A program made the position numbers and the translations under genes. Positions 1 to 5,974 of a DNA stretch of 7,488 nt are shown here, in pieces. The DNA is taken from NCBI GenBank assembly GCA_937927885.1, contig CALEZJ010000625.1:1-7488 (forward strand), given 5' to 3'. Below the pieces are notes generated by a model. The model was not told the origin of the DNA and ran no database searches. It saw only the letters and a list, made by a program, of their open reading frames with translations. The stretch comes from an uncultured Paracoccaceae bacterium (lineage in GTDB: Bacteria > Pseudomonadota > Alphaproteobacteria > Rhodobacterales > Rhodobacteraceae). Positions within the stretch are counted from its first letter, which is position 1; the number at the start of each line of letters is the position of its first letter.

Positions 1-254
1 GCTTCATGCTGGTGCAATTCGCCGCACATGGGTTCCTGATCGGCAACCTGCTGGGCGAGCACGGGGAGCCGATGGGGCATGTCGCCGGGATGACCGCCTC
101 GGTGATGGGGGGCGTGTCCACGGTGGGTGCGGCGCTGCTGGCCTGGGGGCTGGGCATCCTGCATCCGGGCAGCCCTGCCTATCTGGCGCTGACCTCGCTG
201 GTCTGCCTGATCCTGGCGCTGTCCAGCATGGCGTGGGCCCGCCGGACAGGCTGA
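1..254 (+). CDS. C-terminal end of a Bcr/CflA-family MFS multidrug efflux transporter (5' partial)
   Basis: The gene enters from the left edge in the frame whose first full codon is at base 3, and it stops at TGA 252-254, so only about 83 residues are visible. The fragment is very hydrophobic and fits the last two or three transmembrane helices of a 12-helix MFS protein. It contains EPMGHVAGMTASVMG, which resembles the EPxGHxAGxASS stretch of Bcr/CflA drug/H+ antiporters (established family knowledge). It ends in a short cationic tail, ARRTG, as expected for a cytoplasmic C-terminus. Such proteins sit in the inner membrane and export drugs or small metabolites using the proton gradient. The substrate cannot be told from this fragment. 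It converges on the trgB-ending operon with only 23 bases between the stop codons. The family assignment is fairly secure; the subfamily is less so. Confidence 0.8.
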   Translation, partial: FMLVQFAAHGFLIGNLLGEHGEPMGHVAGMTASVMGGVSTVGAALLAWGLGILHPGSPAYLALTSLVCLILALSSMAWARRTG

Positions 255-259
255 GCATT

Positions 260-277
260 GCCCGCCTGTTGGCGGGC
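260..277. terminator. Hairpin between convergent genes, likely bidirectional terminator
   Basis: GCCCGCC (260-266), loop TGTT (267-270) and GGCGGGC (271-277) form a perfect 7-bp GC-rich stem. It lies exactly between the stop codon of the MFS gene (252-254) and the stop codon of the minus-strand trgB gene (278-280). CTGAG (251-255) and CTCAG (277-281) could lengthen the stem around a small bulge. No good T-tract follows on either strand, so this may be an L-shaped or Rho-assisted terminator, or an mRNA 3'-end stabiliser, instead of a classical intrinsic terminator. Confidence 0.6.
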
Positions 278-1414
278 TCAGCCGCGGCGCAGCCGCTCGC
301 GGTTCAGTGCCAGCCACTGCGCCGACACCAGCACCGGCGCATTCGCCGCCTCGCCGGTGACGATCAGGTCCATGAGGCGCGAGAAGGGGATGACATGGGC
401 GCGGATGTTCTCGGCCTCGGTTTCCAGCCCGCTTACGCCCTCGGCGCTGCCCGGCAAATCCGCGATGGCGACAAACGAGGTGATGTGCTCGGTCACCGCT
501 CCCGGGCTGACGTAATACGAGGCAATCCTGTGCAACGCGCCCAGTTCGAGGCGCGCCTCCTCCATCGCCTCGCGGCGCGCGGCGGCCTCGGGCGTCTCCA
601 GTCCGTCGATGCGACCGGCGACGGGTTCCAGCGACCAGGCGTTCGCCTCGCCGCGCGAATGGGGGCCATAGCGGAACTGCTCGACCAGCATTACCGCGTC
701 GCGCACCGGGTCGTAGGGCAGCACCGTCACTGCATCCGCCATCACAAAGCCCGCCCGCGTCACCACCGGGCTGAACCTGCCGTCGAAATGTCGAAACCGC
801 AGATCGGACTCCTCGACCCCGAAGAACCAGGTATAGGGACGGCGCAGCGTTTCGATCTTCACATCCGCTGGGTCGGCAGGTCGGCGCAACGTCGCGGGTG
901 CCGGTGTGGCCAGTGCGCGACGACGGCTGGCAACCCGCGCCGTCAGCATGCCATAACGCTCGAGCACCGCCTGAGGCGAGGCCACACCCCTGAGAGCCAT
1001 CACCTCGATTGCGGTTTCCGTGACCAGATCGCCCTGGTCCTGCGCCCAATCGGCCAGCGACCACAGGGGTCCGGGATGCCAGAGCCCTTCGCGCGGCAGG
1101 TAGATCACCGCCTCGACATTCTCGGCGCCGACCTGCACCCGCACCGGCGCCGGGTCATAGCCAAAGACCACCTCGTAGAAATCGAGCCTTGCGCGCGCCT
1201 CGGTGCCGGGGCGAACCAGAAGGCCGCGTGCCTCGCCACCGGGGCGGGGCGTGAAGAGCGGAAAGCCCAAGTGTCGTCCACCCTGCCCCATGGCCTCGGC
1301 GACGACGTGATCGGACAACAGGGCCTCGGTTCCGGCCAGTGCCTCGCCCGCCACGGCCGCGTAAAGCGGGGCGTGGCGCAGCGTGCCATAGATGAACAGG
1401 GGCTTATCGGTCAT
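278..1414 (-). CDS. trgB: TrgB-like fusion: gamma-glutamylcyclotransferase-like domain plus NUDIX hydrolase
   Basis: This 378-residue protein has two domains. Residues 5-155 are AIG2/GGCT-like: FIYGTLRH (7-14) is the substrate loop, and Glu81 in LDFYE sits where the catalytic Glu lies. Residues 190-375 are an ADP-ribose-pyrophosphatase-type NUDIX domain. Its Nudix box runs from Gly267 through Glu273 to Arg281-Glu282 and Glu285-Glu286, so the metal-binding glutamates are intact, but the glycine expected near the end is Arg288. SPGAVTEH (303-310) matches the SPG loop of ADP-ribose pyrophosphatases. The N-terminal domain would form 5-oxoproline from gamma-glutamyl compounds, and the C-terminal one would hydrolyse a nucleoside-diphosphate sugar; the real substrates are unknown. 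The name comes from the R. sphaeroides trgAB tellurite-resistance locus and is supported here by the adjacent trgA. The ATG overlaps trgA by 11 bases, and GGAG lies 10 bases upstream. It is the last gene of the operon. The domain calls are secure; the trgB name is probable. Confidence 0.85.
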   Translation of the reverse strand: MTDKPLFIYGTLRHAPLYAAVAGEALAGTEALLSDHVVAEAMGQGGRHLGFPLFTPRPGGEARGLLVRPGTEARARLDFYEVVFGYDPAPVRVQVGAENVEAVIYLPREGLWHPGPLWSLADWAQDQGDLVTETAIEVMALRGVASPQAVLERYGMLTARVASRRRALATPAPATLRRPADPADVKIETLRRPYTWFFGVEESDLRFRHFDGRFSPVVTRAGFVMADAVTVLPYDPVRDAVMLVEQFRYGPHSRGEANAWSLEPVAGRIDGLETPEAAARREAMEEARLELGALHRIASYYVSPGAVTEHITSFVAIADLPGSAEGVSGLETEAENIRAHVIPFSRLMDLIVTGEAANAPVLVSAQWLALNRERLRRG

Positions 1415-1862
1415 TGCGACGGCGCTCCAGCAAGGCCCAGACAGTATGCGCCACGAGGCCGATCGCGACCCCGCCCACGCCCAGGAGGATGAGGAAATCG
1501 CGGTCGACCGCCTTGCCCAGCCAGCCGACGATCAGGTCGAAATACCCGGTAAAGGCGTCCATGACCTCGGGATATCGGCGCCGGTAGCCCAGCACGAACA
1601 CCTCGCGCACGGCCATCAGCATCGCCGTGGCAACGCCCGTCAGCGCCACTCCCTGCACCGCCATGTAGGCCGAATACCACAGGGCCCGCCCGATCCCGCC
1701 GCCGACAAAGACCCAGCCGACGACCGCCCCGACCCCGGCCGTCCACAGCGGGAAATTTCCCATGTTGGCCTCGGGATCATAGAGCGGCTGATACTGACCG
1801 GCCGCATGATAGGCAAAGATCGCCAGAAGCACGGCGCAGATCGGCCGGATCAGGGTGAACAC
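1404..1862 (-). CDS. trgA: TrgA family small integral membrane protein
   Basis: This is a 152-residue protein with four likely transmembrane segments, at about 5-23, 37-55, 63-91 and 122-144. It ends in a strongly basic tail, LLERRRNDR, suggesting a cytoplasmic C-terminus. The N-terminal pattern, a first helix followed by YQPLYDPEANMGNFPLWTA, resembles TrgA-family proteins of Rhodobacteraceae. Those are named from the R. sphaeroides tellurite-resistance locus, and their biochemical role is unknown. The start is GTG (1862-1860), chosen because GGAG lies 8 bases upstream. The gene begins 33 bases after the methylase stop codon and its 3' end overlaps trgB, so translation of the two is probably coupled. 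The pairing with a GGCT-NUDIX protein is the strongest support for the name; sequence similarity of such a small membrane protein alone would be weaker evidence. Confidence 0.75.
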   Translation of the reverse strand: MFTLIRPICAVLLAIFAYHAAGQYQPLYDPEANMGNFPLWTAGVGAVVGWVFVGGGIGRALWYSAYMAVQGVALTGVATAMLMAVREVFVLGYRRRYPEVMDAFTGYFDLIVGWLGKAVDRDFLILLGVGGVAIGLVAHTVWALLERRRNDR

Positions 1863-1895
1863 GTCGGCGTCTCCGGTCGGCGCGGTCCCGCAAGC

Positions 1896-3128
1896 TCAGG
1901 CCGGGCGGCGCAGGGTGATCTGGGTGACGTCACAGATACCCGTGTGGAACGCCCCTGCGCAAGAGGTCAGGTAGAATTCCCACATCCGCCGGAACCGCGC
2001 ATCGAATGCCGCCGCCCCGGCCTGCGGGGTCAGCGACTCGATCCGGTCCCAGACCGCGAGGAAACGCTCGTGCCAACGGCGCAGCGTCTGGCTGTAACTC
2101 TCGCCGAACTCGATCGAACCGGCCCAGCCCAGCCCCTGCCGCGCGGCCTCTTCGGCAAATCGGCCGGGCGAAATCAGCATTCCGCCCGGAAAGATGTACT
2201 TCTGGATGAAATCGACCTGCTTGCGATAGGTGGGAAACCGTTCGTTCGGGACGGTGATGACCTGCACCGTTGCGCGCGCCCCGGCCTTCAGCCGATCACG
2301 CAGCGTGGCGAAATAGGCCGGCCAGTATTTCTCGCCCACCGCCTCGAACATCTCGATCGAAGCGATTCCGTCGTAATGCCCGGTCTCGTCGCGGTAATCC
2401 TGCAACTTGATCTCGACCCGGTCGGCAAGACCGGCCCGGCGCATGCGCTCGACCGCATAGGCATGCTGGGCTTTCGAGATGGTCAGGGCGGTTACTTTCA
2501 GGCCCCGCTGACCGGCGGCATATTCGGCAAAGCCTCCCCAGCCGCAGCCGATTTCCAGCACATGATCGCCCGCCTTCAACCCAAGGGAATCCACCAAAGC
2601 GGCGTATTTCTGCTCTTGCGCGCGTTCCAGGCTTTCCTGCCCGGTCCGGAACAAGGCCGAGGAATAGGTCATGCTGTCATCAAGCCAGAGCGCGTAGAAA
2701 TCGTTCCCGAGGTCATAATGGTGGGCGATGTTCTTCCTGGCCTGCGCGCGCGAGTTCCCGCGCAACCAGTGGCGCAGGCGCTCGAAGGCGCGTACGAACG
2801 CCATGCCGGTGAAATCGTCAAGCAACGCCGGGTTGTCGCGGAAGATCACATCCATCAGAGCCTGCAGATCCGGCGTGCTCCACCAGCCTTCCATATAGGC
2901 CTCGGCAAAGCCGATGTCGCCTTCGCGGATCAGCCGGGCAAAGGCGTCCGCGTTGTGGATGCGCACCTCGGCGGCCAGACCCGGCTTTTCGCCCTGCGCG
3001 CGAAACTGGCGCCCGTCGGGCAGCAGGATGTCCAGACGGCCATAACCCATCCGGGTCAACTGCGTGAAGACCGGCTTGAAGTAGCGTGGCAGCGCGGTCT
3101 GCCCGTCGGTCGAGGTGAGGATGCTCAT
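1896..3128 (-). CDS. SAM-dependent fatty-acyl phospholipid methylase (CfaA/UfaM-like; cyclopropane synthase family)
   Basis: This 410-residue protein is of normal length for the cyclopropane-fatty-acyl-phospholipid synthase family. Visible motifs are HHYDLGNDFY (136-145), the SAM-binding VLEIGCGWGGF (190-200), LTISKAQ (215-221), SIEMFEAVGEKYW (257-269) and FIQKYIFPGG (307-316). The last two carry the Glu and Tyr associated with the bicarbonate site of E. coli Cfa. The Cys of the E. coli YSCGYW motif is Ser156 here (MTYSSALF). The enzyme acts on cis-unsaturated acyl chains of membrane phospholipids using SAM. In R. sphaeroides the homologue next to phrA makes a methylated trans-unsaturated chain, the precursor of furan fatty acids that scavenge singlet oxygen, so a UfaM role is as likely as true cyclopropanation. 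The ATG is preceded by GGGA 6 bases upstream. It lies 71 bases downstream of phr. Family call very secure; exact product open. Confidence 0.9.
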   Translation of the reverse strand: MSILTSTDGQTALPRYFKPVFTQLTRMGYGRLDILLPDGRQFRAQGEKPGLAAEVRIHNADAFARLIREGDIGFAEAYMEGWWSTPDLQALMDVIFRDNPALLDDFTGMAFVRAFERLRHWLRGNSRAQARKNIAHHYDLGNDFYALWLDDSMTYSSALFRTGQESLERAQEQKYAALVDSLGLKAGDHVLEIGCGWGGFAEYAAGQRGLKVTALTISKAQHAYAVERMRRAGLADRVEIKLQDYRDETGHYDGIASIEMFEAVGEKYWPAYFATLRDRLKAGARATVQVITVPNERFPTYRKQVDFIQKYIFPGGMLISPGRFAEEAARQGLGWAGSIEFGESYSQTLRRWHERFLAVWDRIESLTPQAGAAAFDARFRRMWEFYLTSCAGAFHTGICDVTQITLRRPA

Positions 3129-3199
3129 GTATGTCCCAGTCGTTTCTTCGTTTTACGCCAGAGTAACGGCGATGGATGCCTGCGCAAACGGGATTTTTT
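3129..3199 (-). other. phr-to-methylase intergenic spacer, possible internal regulation
   Basis: This 71-base gap is the longest inside the operon. Read on the minus strand it begins with seven A residues after the phr stop and ends with GGGACATAC before the methylase ATG. A small inverted repeat, TTAC-N6-GTAA, lies at 3153-3166. I looked for an RpoE-like promoter (TGATC with a downstream TAAGA/TAAGT-like -10) and for consensus RpoH elements and saw no convincing match. The spacer is long enough for a secondary promoter, but none can be asserted. Confidence 0.3.
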
Positions 3200-4621
3200 T
3201 CAGGCCTTGCGCTGGGCATAGGCTGCAAGGGCGCGCTCGCGCCCAGAGGCCAGATCGACCAGCGGCGCGGGATAGGCCTGACGGGGCGAAAGCCCCCAGG
3301 CGCGGGGCACGGCGTCAAAAAAGGCCAGCGCTTCCGCGCCGGGTCTCGGGTTGCCCTCGGCTATGAACTTCCGACGGTAGGAGCCTGTTTCATCAAACTT
3401 TTCCGCCTGCGAGGCCGGATTGAACACACGGAAATACGGGGCCGCATCCGGACCCGAACCGGCGACCCATTGCCAGCCCATCGCATTCGCCGCCGGGTCC
3501 CAGTCGATCAGGCAATCGGCAAACCAGTCCAGCCCGACTTTCCAATGTGTCATCAGATGCTTGGTCAGATAACTTGCGACGATCATCCGCAGCCGGTTGT
3601 GCATGGTCCCGGTGACATACATCTGCCTGAGGCCCGCGTCGACAAAGGGTTCGCCCGTCATTCCACGACGCCAGCGCTCGGCGGCAGGGCTGTCGCCTTG
3701 CCACGGGAACGAGGTCCATTCGGGGCGCCAGTTCTCGGTGAGGATATGGGGCGTATGGAACATCAGGTGATGGGCAAAGTCGCGCCAGACCAGTTCCTTG
3801 CGAAAATGCTCGGCGCCGGGATGGCCGGGATTTGCCGCCGCAAGGGCCAGCGCGGCGTGCCAGATGCGACGCGGGCCGATCTCGCCATGGGTCAGGTTCT
3901 CGGACAGGCCGGAAACCGTTGATTTGGCGGGAAAGTCCCGATCTGCCCGATAGGTTTCGACCGGCCCGGCCAGGAACCCGTCCAGACGCGCCAGTGCCGC
4001 CGCCTCGCCGATCCGGGCGTGGCGGGCCAGCACCGGCGCCCCCCGGTTCATCGCGGCGCCAAGGCGCCAGTCGGCCAGATCCTCGGACCCCGGCCAGTCC
4101 TCTGGCACCGCCAGTCGTGCAGGTGCGGGCAAGGGTGCGGGCACCCCGCGCGCGCCGAGCGCCTTCCAGAACGGAGTATAGACCTTGAAGTAACCGCCCT
4201 GCCCGGTTTCCACCTCCCAGGGTTCGGCGAGGGTGTGACCATGGAAAGATCGCGCCTCAAGCCCTTGAGAACGAAGAGTTTCCTTGATTTCTGCATCCCG
4301 TGACCGCGAGGCAGGGTCGTAAAGCCTCGACCACCAGACACCCGCGGCACCGGTCTGGCTGGCCAGCGCCATCAGAACCGGCAGCGCCGCCCCGCGCCGA
4401 AGGATCAGGCGCGACCCCTGTTGCCGAAGCCGTTCCGCAAAGCTTCCTACCGCCTCGCCCATCCGCCAGCGCGCGGCGGCACCGAGGGTCAGAACCGCGT
4501 CATCGGCGATGAAGACCGGGACCAGCGGCCGTCCGGTCTGGGCGGCCGCGTGCAGCATGGGGTGATCATCCAGACGCAGGTCGCGACGGAACCACAGGAT
4601 CAGGGGGCGCGTGTCATTCAT
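3200..4621 (-). CDS. phr: Deoxyribodipyrimidine photolyase (cryptochrome/photolyase class I)
   Basis: This 473-residue protein is the full length for a class I CPD photolyase. It repairs UV-induced pyrimidine dimers with blue-light energy and FADH-. The antenna-cofactor domain spans about residues 6-165 and starts ILWFRRDLRLDDHP, a family signature. The FAD-binding catalytic domain covers about 270-470. Visible are YRADRDFPAKS and SGLSENLTHGEIGP (224-250), the KELVWRDFAHH helix (275-285), MHNRLRMIVASYLTKHL (340-356) and GWQWVAGSGPDAAPYFRVFNP (382-402). Trp383, Trp360 and Trp317 fall where the E. coli electron-transfer triad lies, so photoreduction should be intact. The ATG overlaps the upstream aminotransferase stop (ATGA, 4621-4618) and has only a weak ribosome site, which suggests translational coupling. 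In R. sphaeroides phrA next to cfaA is in the singlet-oxygen regulon; this context is similar. Which antenna chromophore it uses cannot be decided by eye. Confidence 0.95.
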   Translation of the reverse strand: MNDTRPLILWFRRDLRLDDHPMLHAAAQTGRPLVPVFIADDAVLTLGAAARWRMGEAVGSFAERLRQQGSRLILRRGAALPVLMALASQTGAAGVWWSRLYDPASRSRDAEIKETLRSQGLEARSFHGHTLAEPWEVETGQGGYFKVYTPFWKALGARGVPAPLPAPARLAVPEDWPGSEDLADWRLGAAMNRGAPVLARHARIGEAAALARLDGFLAGPVETYRADRDFPAKSTVSGLSENLTHGEIGPRRIWHAALALAAANPGHPGAEHFRKELVWRDFAHHLMFHTPHILTENWRPEWTSFPWQGDSPAAERWRRGMTGEPFVDAGLRQMYVTGTMHNRLRMIVASYLTKHLMTHWKVGLDWFADCLIDWDPAANAMGWQWVAGSGPDAAPYFRVFNPASQAEKFDETGSYRRKFIAEGNPRPGAEALAFFDAVPRAWGLSPRQAYPAPLVDLASGRERALAAYAQRKA

Positions 4622-5841
4622 AGCACCCGATCTAGCGCGCCGATCAATTGGTCAACCTCGGCGCGGGTGGTATAATGCACGAAGCTCAGCCGCAGCACGC
4701 CGTGATCGGGGTTTGCCCCCTGCGCCGCCAGCGCGCGAACGGCATAGAAATTGCCGCCACCGGCCATGACGCCATGCGCCGACAGCGCACGCGCCAAGTC
4801 TTCGCCCGGGCGCTCGGCCATCACGGCCACCGTGGGCGCGCGGTTGGCCGCCGTCTTCGGCCCCAGCAGGCGCAATTCGTTCCGGCTGCCGAGATAGTCG
4901 AGAAGCGGTTGCAGCAGGGCCACCTCGTGCGCGCGCATCAGATCATGCACTGCCCCGGCGCGTTCGACCGGCGTGGCGGTTCGGCCCGGGAAATGGTGCG
5001 CGAAAAGAGCGTCGACGTAATCCGCCATGCCCGCGCTGGCGGCGATCTGGGCGTGGTCGGGGCCTGCCGGGGTGAAGCGTTTGTAGAGAGAGCCCTCGTT
5101 GAAATAATGCCCCTGATTTGGCAGTCGCATTCCCAATTCGCGGCGGATGACCATGATCCCCTGATGCGGCCCATAGGTTTTATAGGCCGAAAACAGATAG
5201 ATATCGGCCCCCAGCGCGCCCACGTCGACAAAGCCGTGCGGGGCATAGCTGACGCCGTCCACGCAGACCACGGCGCCCGCGTCATGTGCCATGCGGGTGA
5301 TTTCAGCGACGGGATTGACCTCGGCCACGACATTCGAGCAATGCGGGAAGCACACCAGCCTGGCGCCCGGAAGCAGCGCCGCCAGCCTGTCCAGCGGCAG
5401 ATGCCCGGTCACCGGGTCGATCTGCCATTCGCGCACCTCGATCCCGCTGGCGGCGAGACGACGCCAGGGGCCGGTGTTGGCCTCGTGGTCCTGGTTGGTG
5501 ACGATGATCGCATCGCCCGGTTGCAGATGCTGGCGAAAGGCCTGCGACAGGACATAGGTATTCGCCGTCGTCGACGGGCCAAAGCTGACCTCGTCGGTCG
5601 CCACCCCCATCAGCGCGGCCAGACGGCGGCGGGCCTCGTCCATCTCCTCGCCGGCAAGGCGACTGGCCTCATAGGGCGCATAGGGCTGCACCTTGCGCTG
5701 GTGGTAGTAGCGCGTCAGCCGGTCGATCACCGGCGCGCAGGTATAGCTGCCCCCGGCGTTTTCGAAAAAGGCCTGACCCTGCAGGCTGGGTTCGGCAAAG
5801 GCGGGGAACTGGGCGCGGACGAAATCGAGATCTAGGGGCAT
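4618..5841 (-). CDS. Class V aminotransferase / cysteine desulfurase-like PLP enzyme (VC1184-type subfamily)
   Basis: This is a 407-residue, fold-type I PLP enzyme. The PLP lysine is Lys221 in SAYKTYGPHQG. Asp195 (VVCVDGVSYAPHG) binds the pyridine nitrogen, His119 (TNQDHEAN) is placed to stack on the ring, and HCSNVVAEVNPV (167-178) is the usual class V motif. The C-terminal part has GVMAGGGNFYAVRAL (357-371) where true cysteine desulfurases carry the active-site Cys loop, and there is no Cys there. A NifS/SufS-type sulfur-transfer mechanism is therefore unlikely; this fits the cysteine-desulfurase-like VC1184 group, whose substrate is unknown to me. The start was set at 5841 because ATG is preceded by GGAG with a 6-base spacer and MPLDLDFVRAQFPAF begins the conserved domain; the frame stays open 70 codons further upstream without family character. 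It is the first gene of the operon and faces the GntR regulator gene. Confidence 0.88.
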   Translation of the reverse strand: MPLDLDFVRAQFPAFAEPSLQGQAFFENAGGSYTCAPVIDRLTRYYHQRKVQPYAPYEASRLAGEEMDEARRRLAALMGVATDEVSFGPSTTANTYVLSQAFRQHLQPGDAIIVTNQDHEANTGPWRRLAASGIEVREWQIDPVTGHLPLDRLAALLPGARLVCFPHCSNVVAEVNPVAEITRMAHDAGAVVCVDGVSYAPHGFVDVGALGADIYLFSAYKTYGPHQGIMVIRRELGMRLPNQGHYFNEGSLYKRFTPAGPDHAQIAASAGMADYVDALFAHHFPGRTATPVERAGAVHDLMRAHEVALLQPLLDYLGSRNELRLLGPKTAANRAPTVAVMAERPGEDLARALSAHGVMAGGGNFYAVRALAAQGANPDHGVLRLSFVHYTTRAEVDQLIGALDRVL

Positions 5842-5869
5842 GGGACACTCCGTTGTCGGGCTACGATAG

Positions 5870-5880
5870 CCTTGGCAAGG
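5870..5880. promoter_or_regulatory. Inverted repeat CCTTG-G-CAAGG in the operon leader
   Basis: This perfect 5+1+5 palindrome lies 28 bases upstream of the PLP-enzyme ATG, inside the presumed 5' leader. It could be a repressor roadblock site or a second operator for the divergent GntR regulator. A chance palindrome of this length is also possible in high-GC DNA. Confidence 0.35.
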
Positions 5881-5903
5881 TCCGCGCGCCAGAGCGGGAA
5901 CAG

Positions 5904-5932
5904 TTGACAGGCGCGCGACAAGGTGCGACGAT
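5904..5932 (+). promoter_or_regulatory. Candidate sigma-70-type promoter for gntR
   Basis: A perfect -35 hexamer, TTGACA (5904-5909), is followed after 17 bases by GACGAT (5927-5932), a 3-of-6 match to the -10 consensus. Transcription would start near 5939, leaving a leader of roughly 35 bases before the gntR ATG. The weak -10 keeps this tentative. Confidence 0.4.
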
Positions 5933-5956
5933 TGCCTGACAATAAAGACATACCAA
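5928..5956 (-). promoter_or_regulatory. Candidate promoter for the minus-strand operon
   Basis: Read on the minus strand, TTGGTA (5956-5951) and AATCGT (5933-5928) are 17 bases apart and match the -35 in 4 of 6 and the -10 in 3 of 6 positions. It is face to face with the plus-strand candidate, and the two -10 elements overlap. The -35 lies within the ACCAA-N6-TTGGT repeat, so a bound regulator would block it. This is a weak match. Confidence 0.25.
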
Positions 5957-5967
5957 ATCCAATTGGT
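5952..5967. promoter_or_regulatory. Inverted repeat ACCAA-N6-TTGGT, candidate GntR operator
   Basis: ACCAA (5952-5956) and TTGGT (5963-5967) are inverted across six bases. The perfect 8-bp palindrome CCAATTGG (5959-5966) overlaps the right arm, and GGT-TG-ACC (5965-5972) follows immediately. GntR-family dimers bind short palindromes of the NGGTN-type, so this cluster just upstream of the regulator's own ATG suggests autoregulation (inference). Confidence 0.45.
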
Positions 5968-5974
5968 TGACCCC

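Larger units (their letters stand above)
5842..5974. promoter_or_regulatory. Divergent control region between PLP-enzyme operon and gntR
   Basis: These 133 bases must hold the promoters for both directions. The stretch around 5936-5970 is markedly AT-richer than the surroundings. Two inverted repeats are visible: ACCAA-N6-TTGGT, and CCTTG-G-CAAGG closer to the operon start. Their centres are about 84-85 bases apart, roughly eight helical turns, so one dimeric regulator could bridge them (inference). No riboswitch-like structure or intrinsic terminator was seen. Confidence 0.55.

Noticed and set aside
233..1492. A 419-codon plus-strand open frame antisense to trgB
   Set aside because: It lies opposite a well-supported GGCT-NUDIX gene. 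Its translation is rich in Arg, His and Gln with no domain pattern, as expected from antisense reading of high-GC codons.
3153..3166. TTAC-N6-GTAA as an operator before the methylase gene
   Set aside because: The arms are only four bases long, there is no second copy and no adjoining promoter; chance occurrence is likely.
1392..3221. A 609-codon plus-strand open frame antisense to trgA and the methylase
   Set aside because: It is opposite two genes with clear motifs, its composition is low in family-like features, and it has no ribosome site or homology-like segments; it is a GC-driven shadow frame.
4648..5835. A 395-codon plus-strand open frame antisense to the PLP enzyme
   Set aside because: The minus-strand frame carries all the class V aminotransferase motifs; the antisense frame has none.
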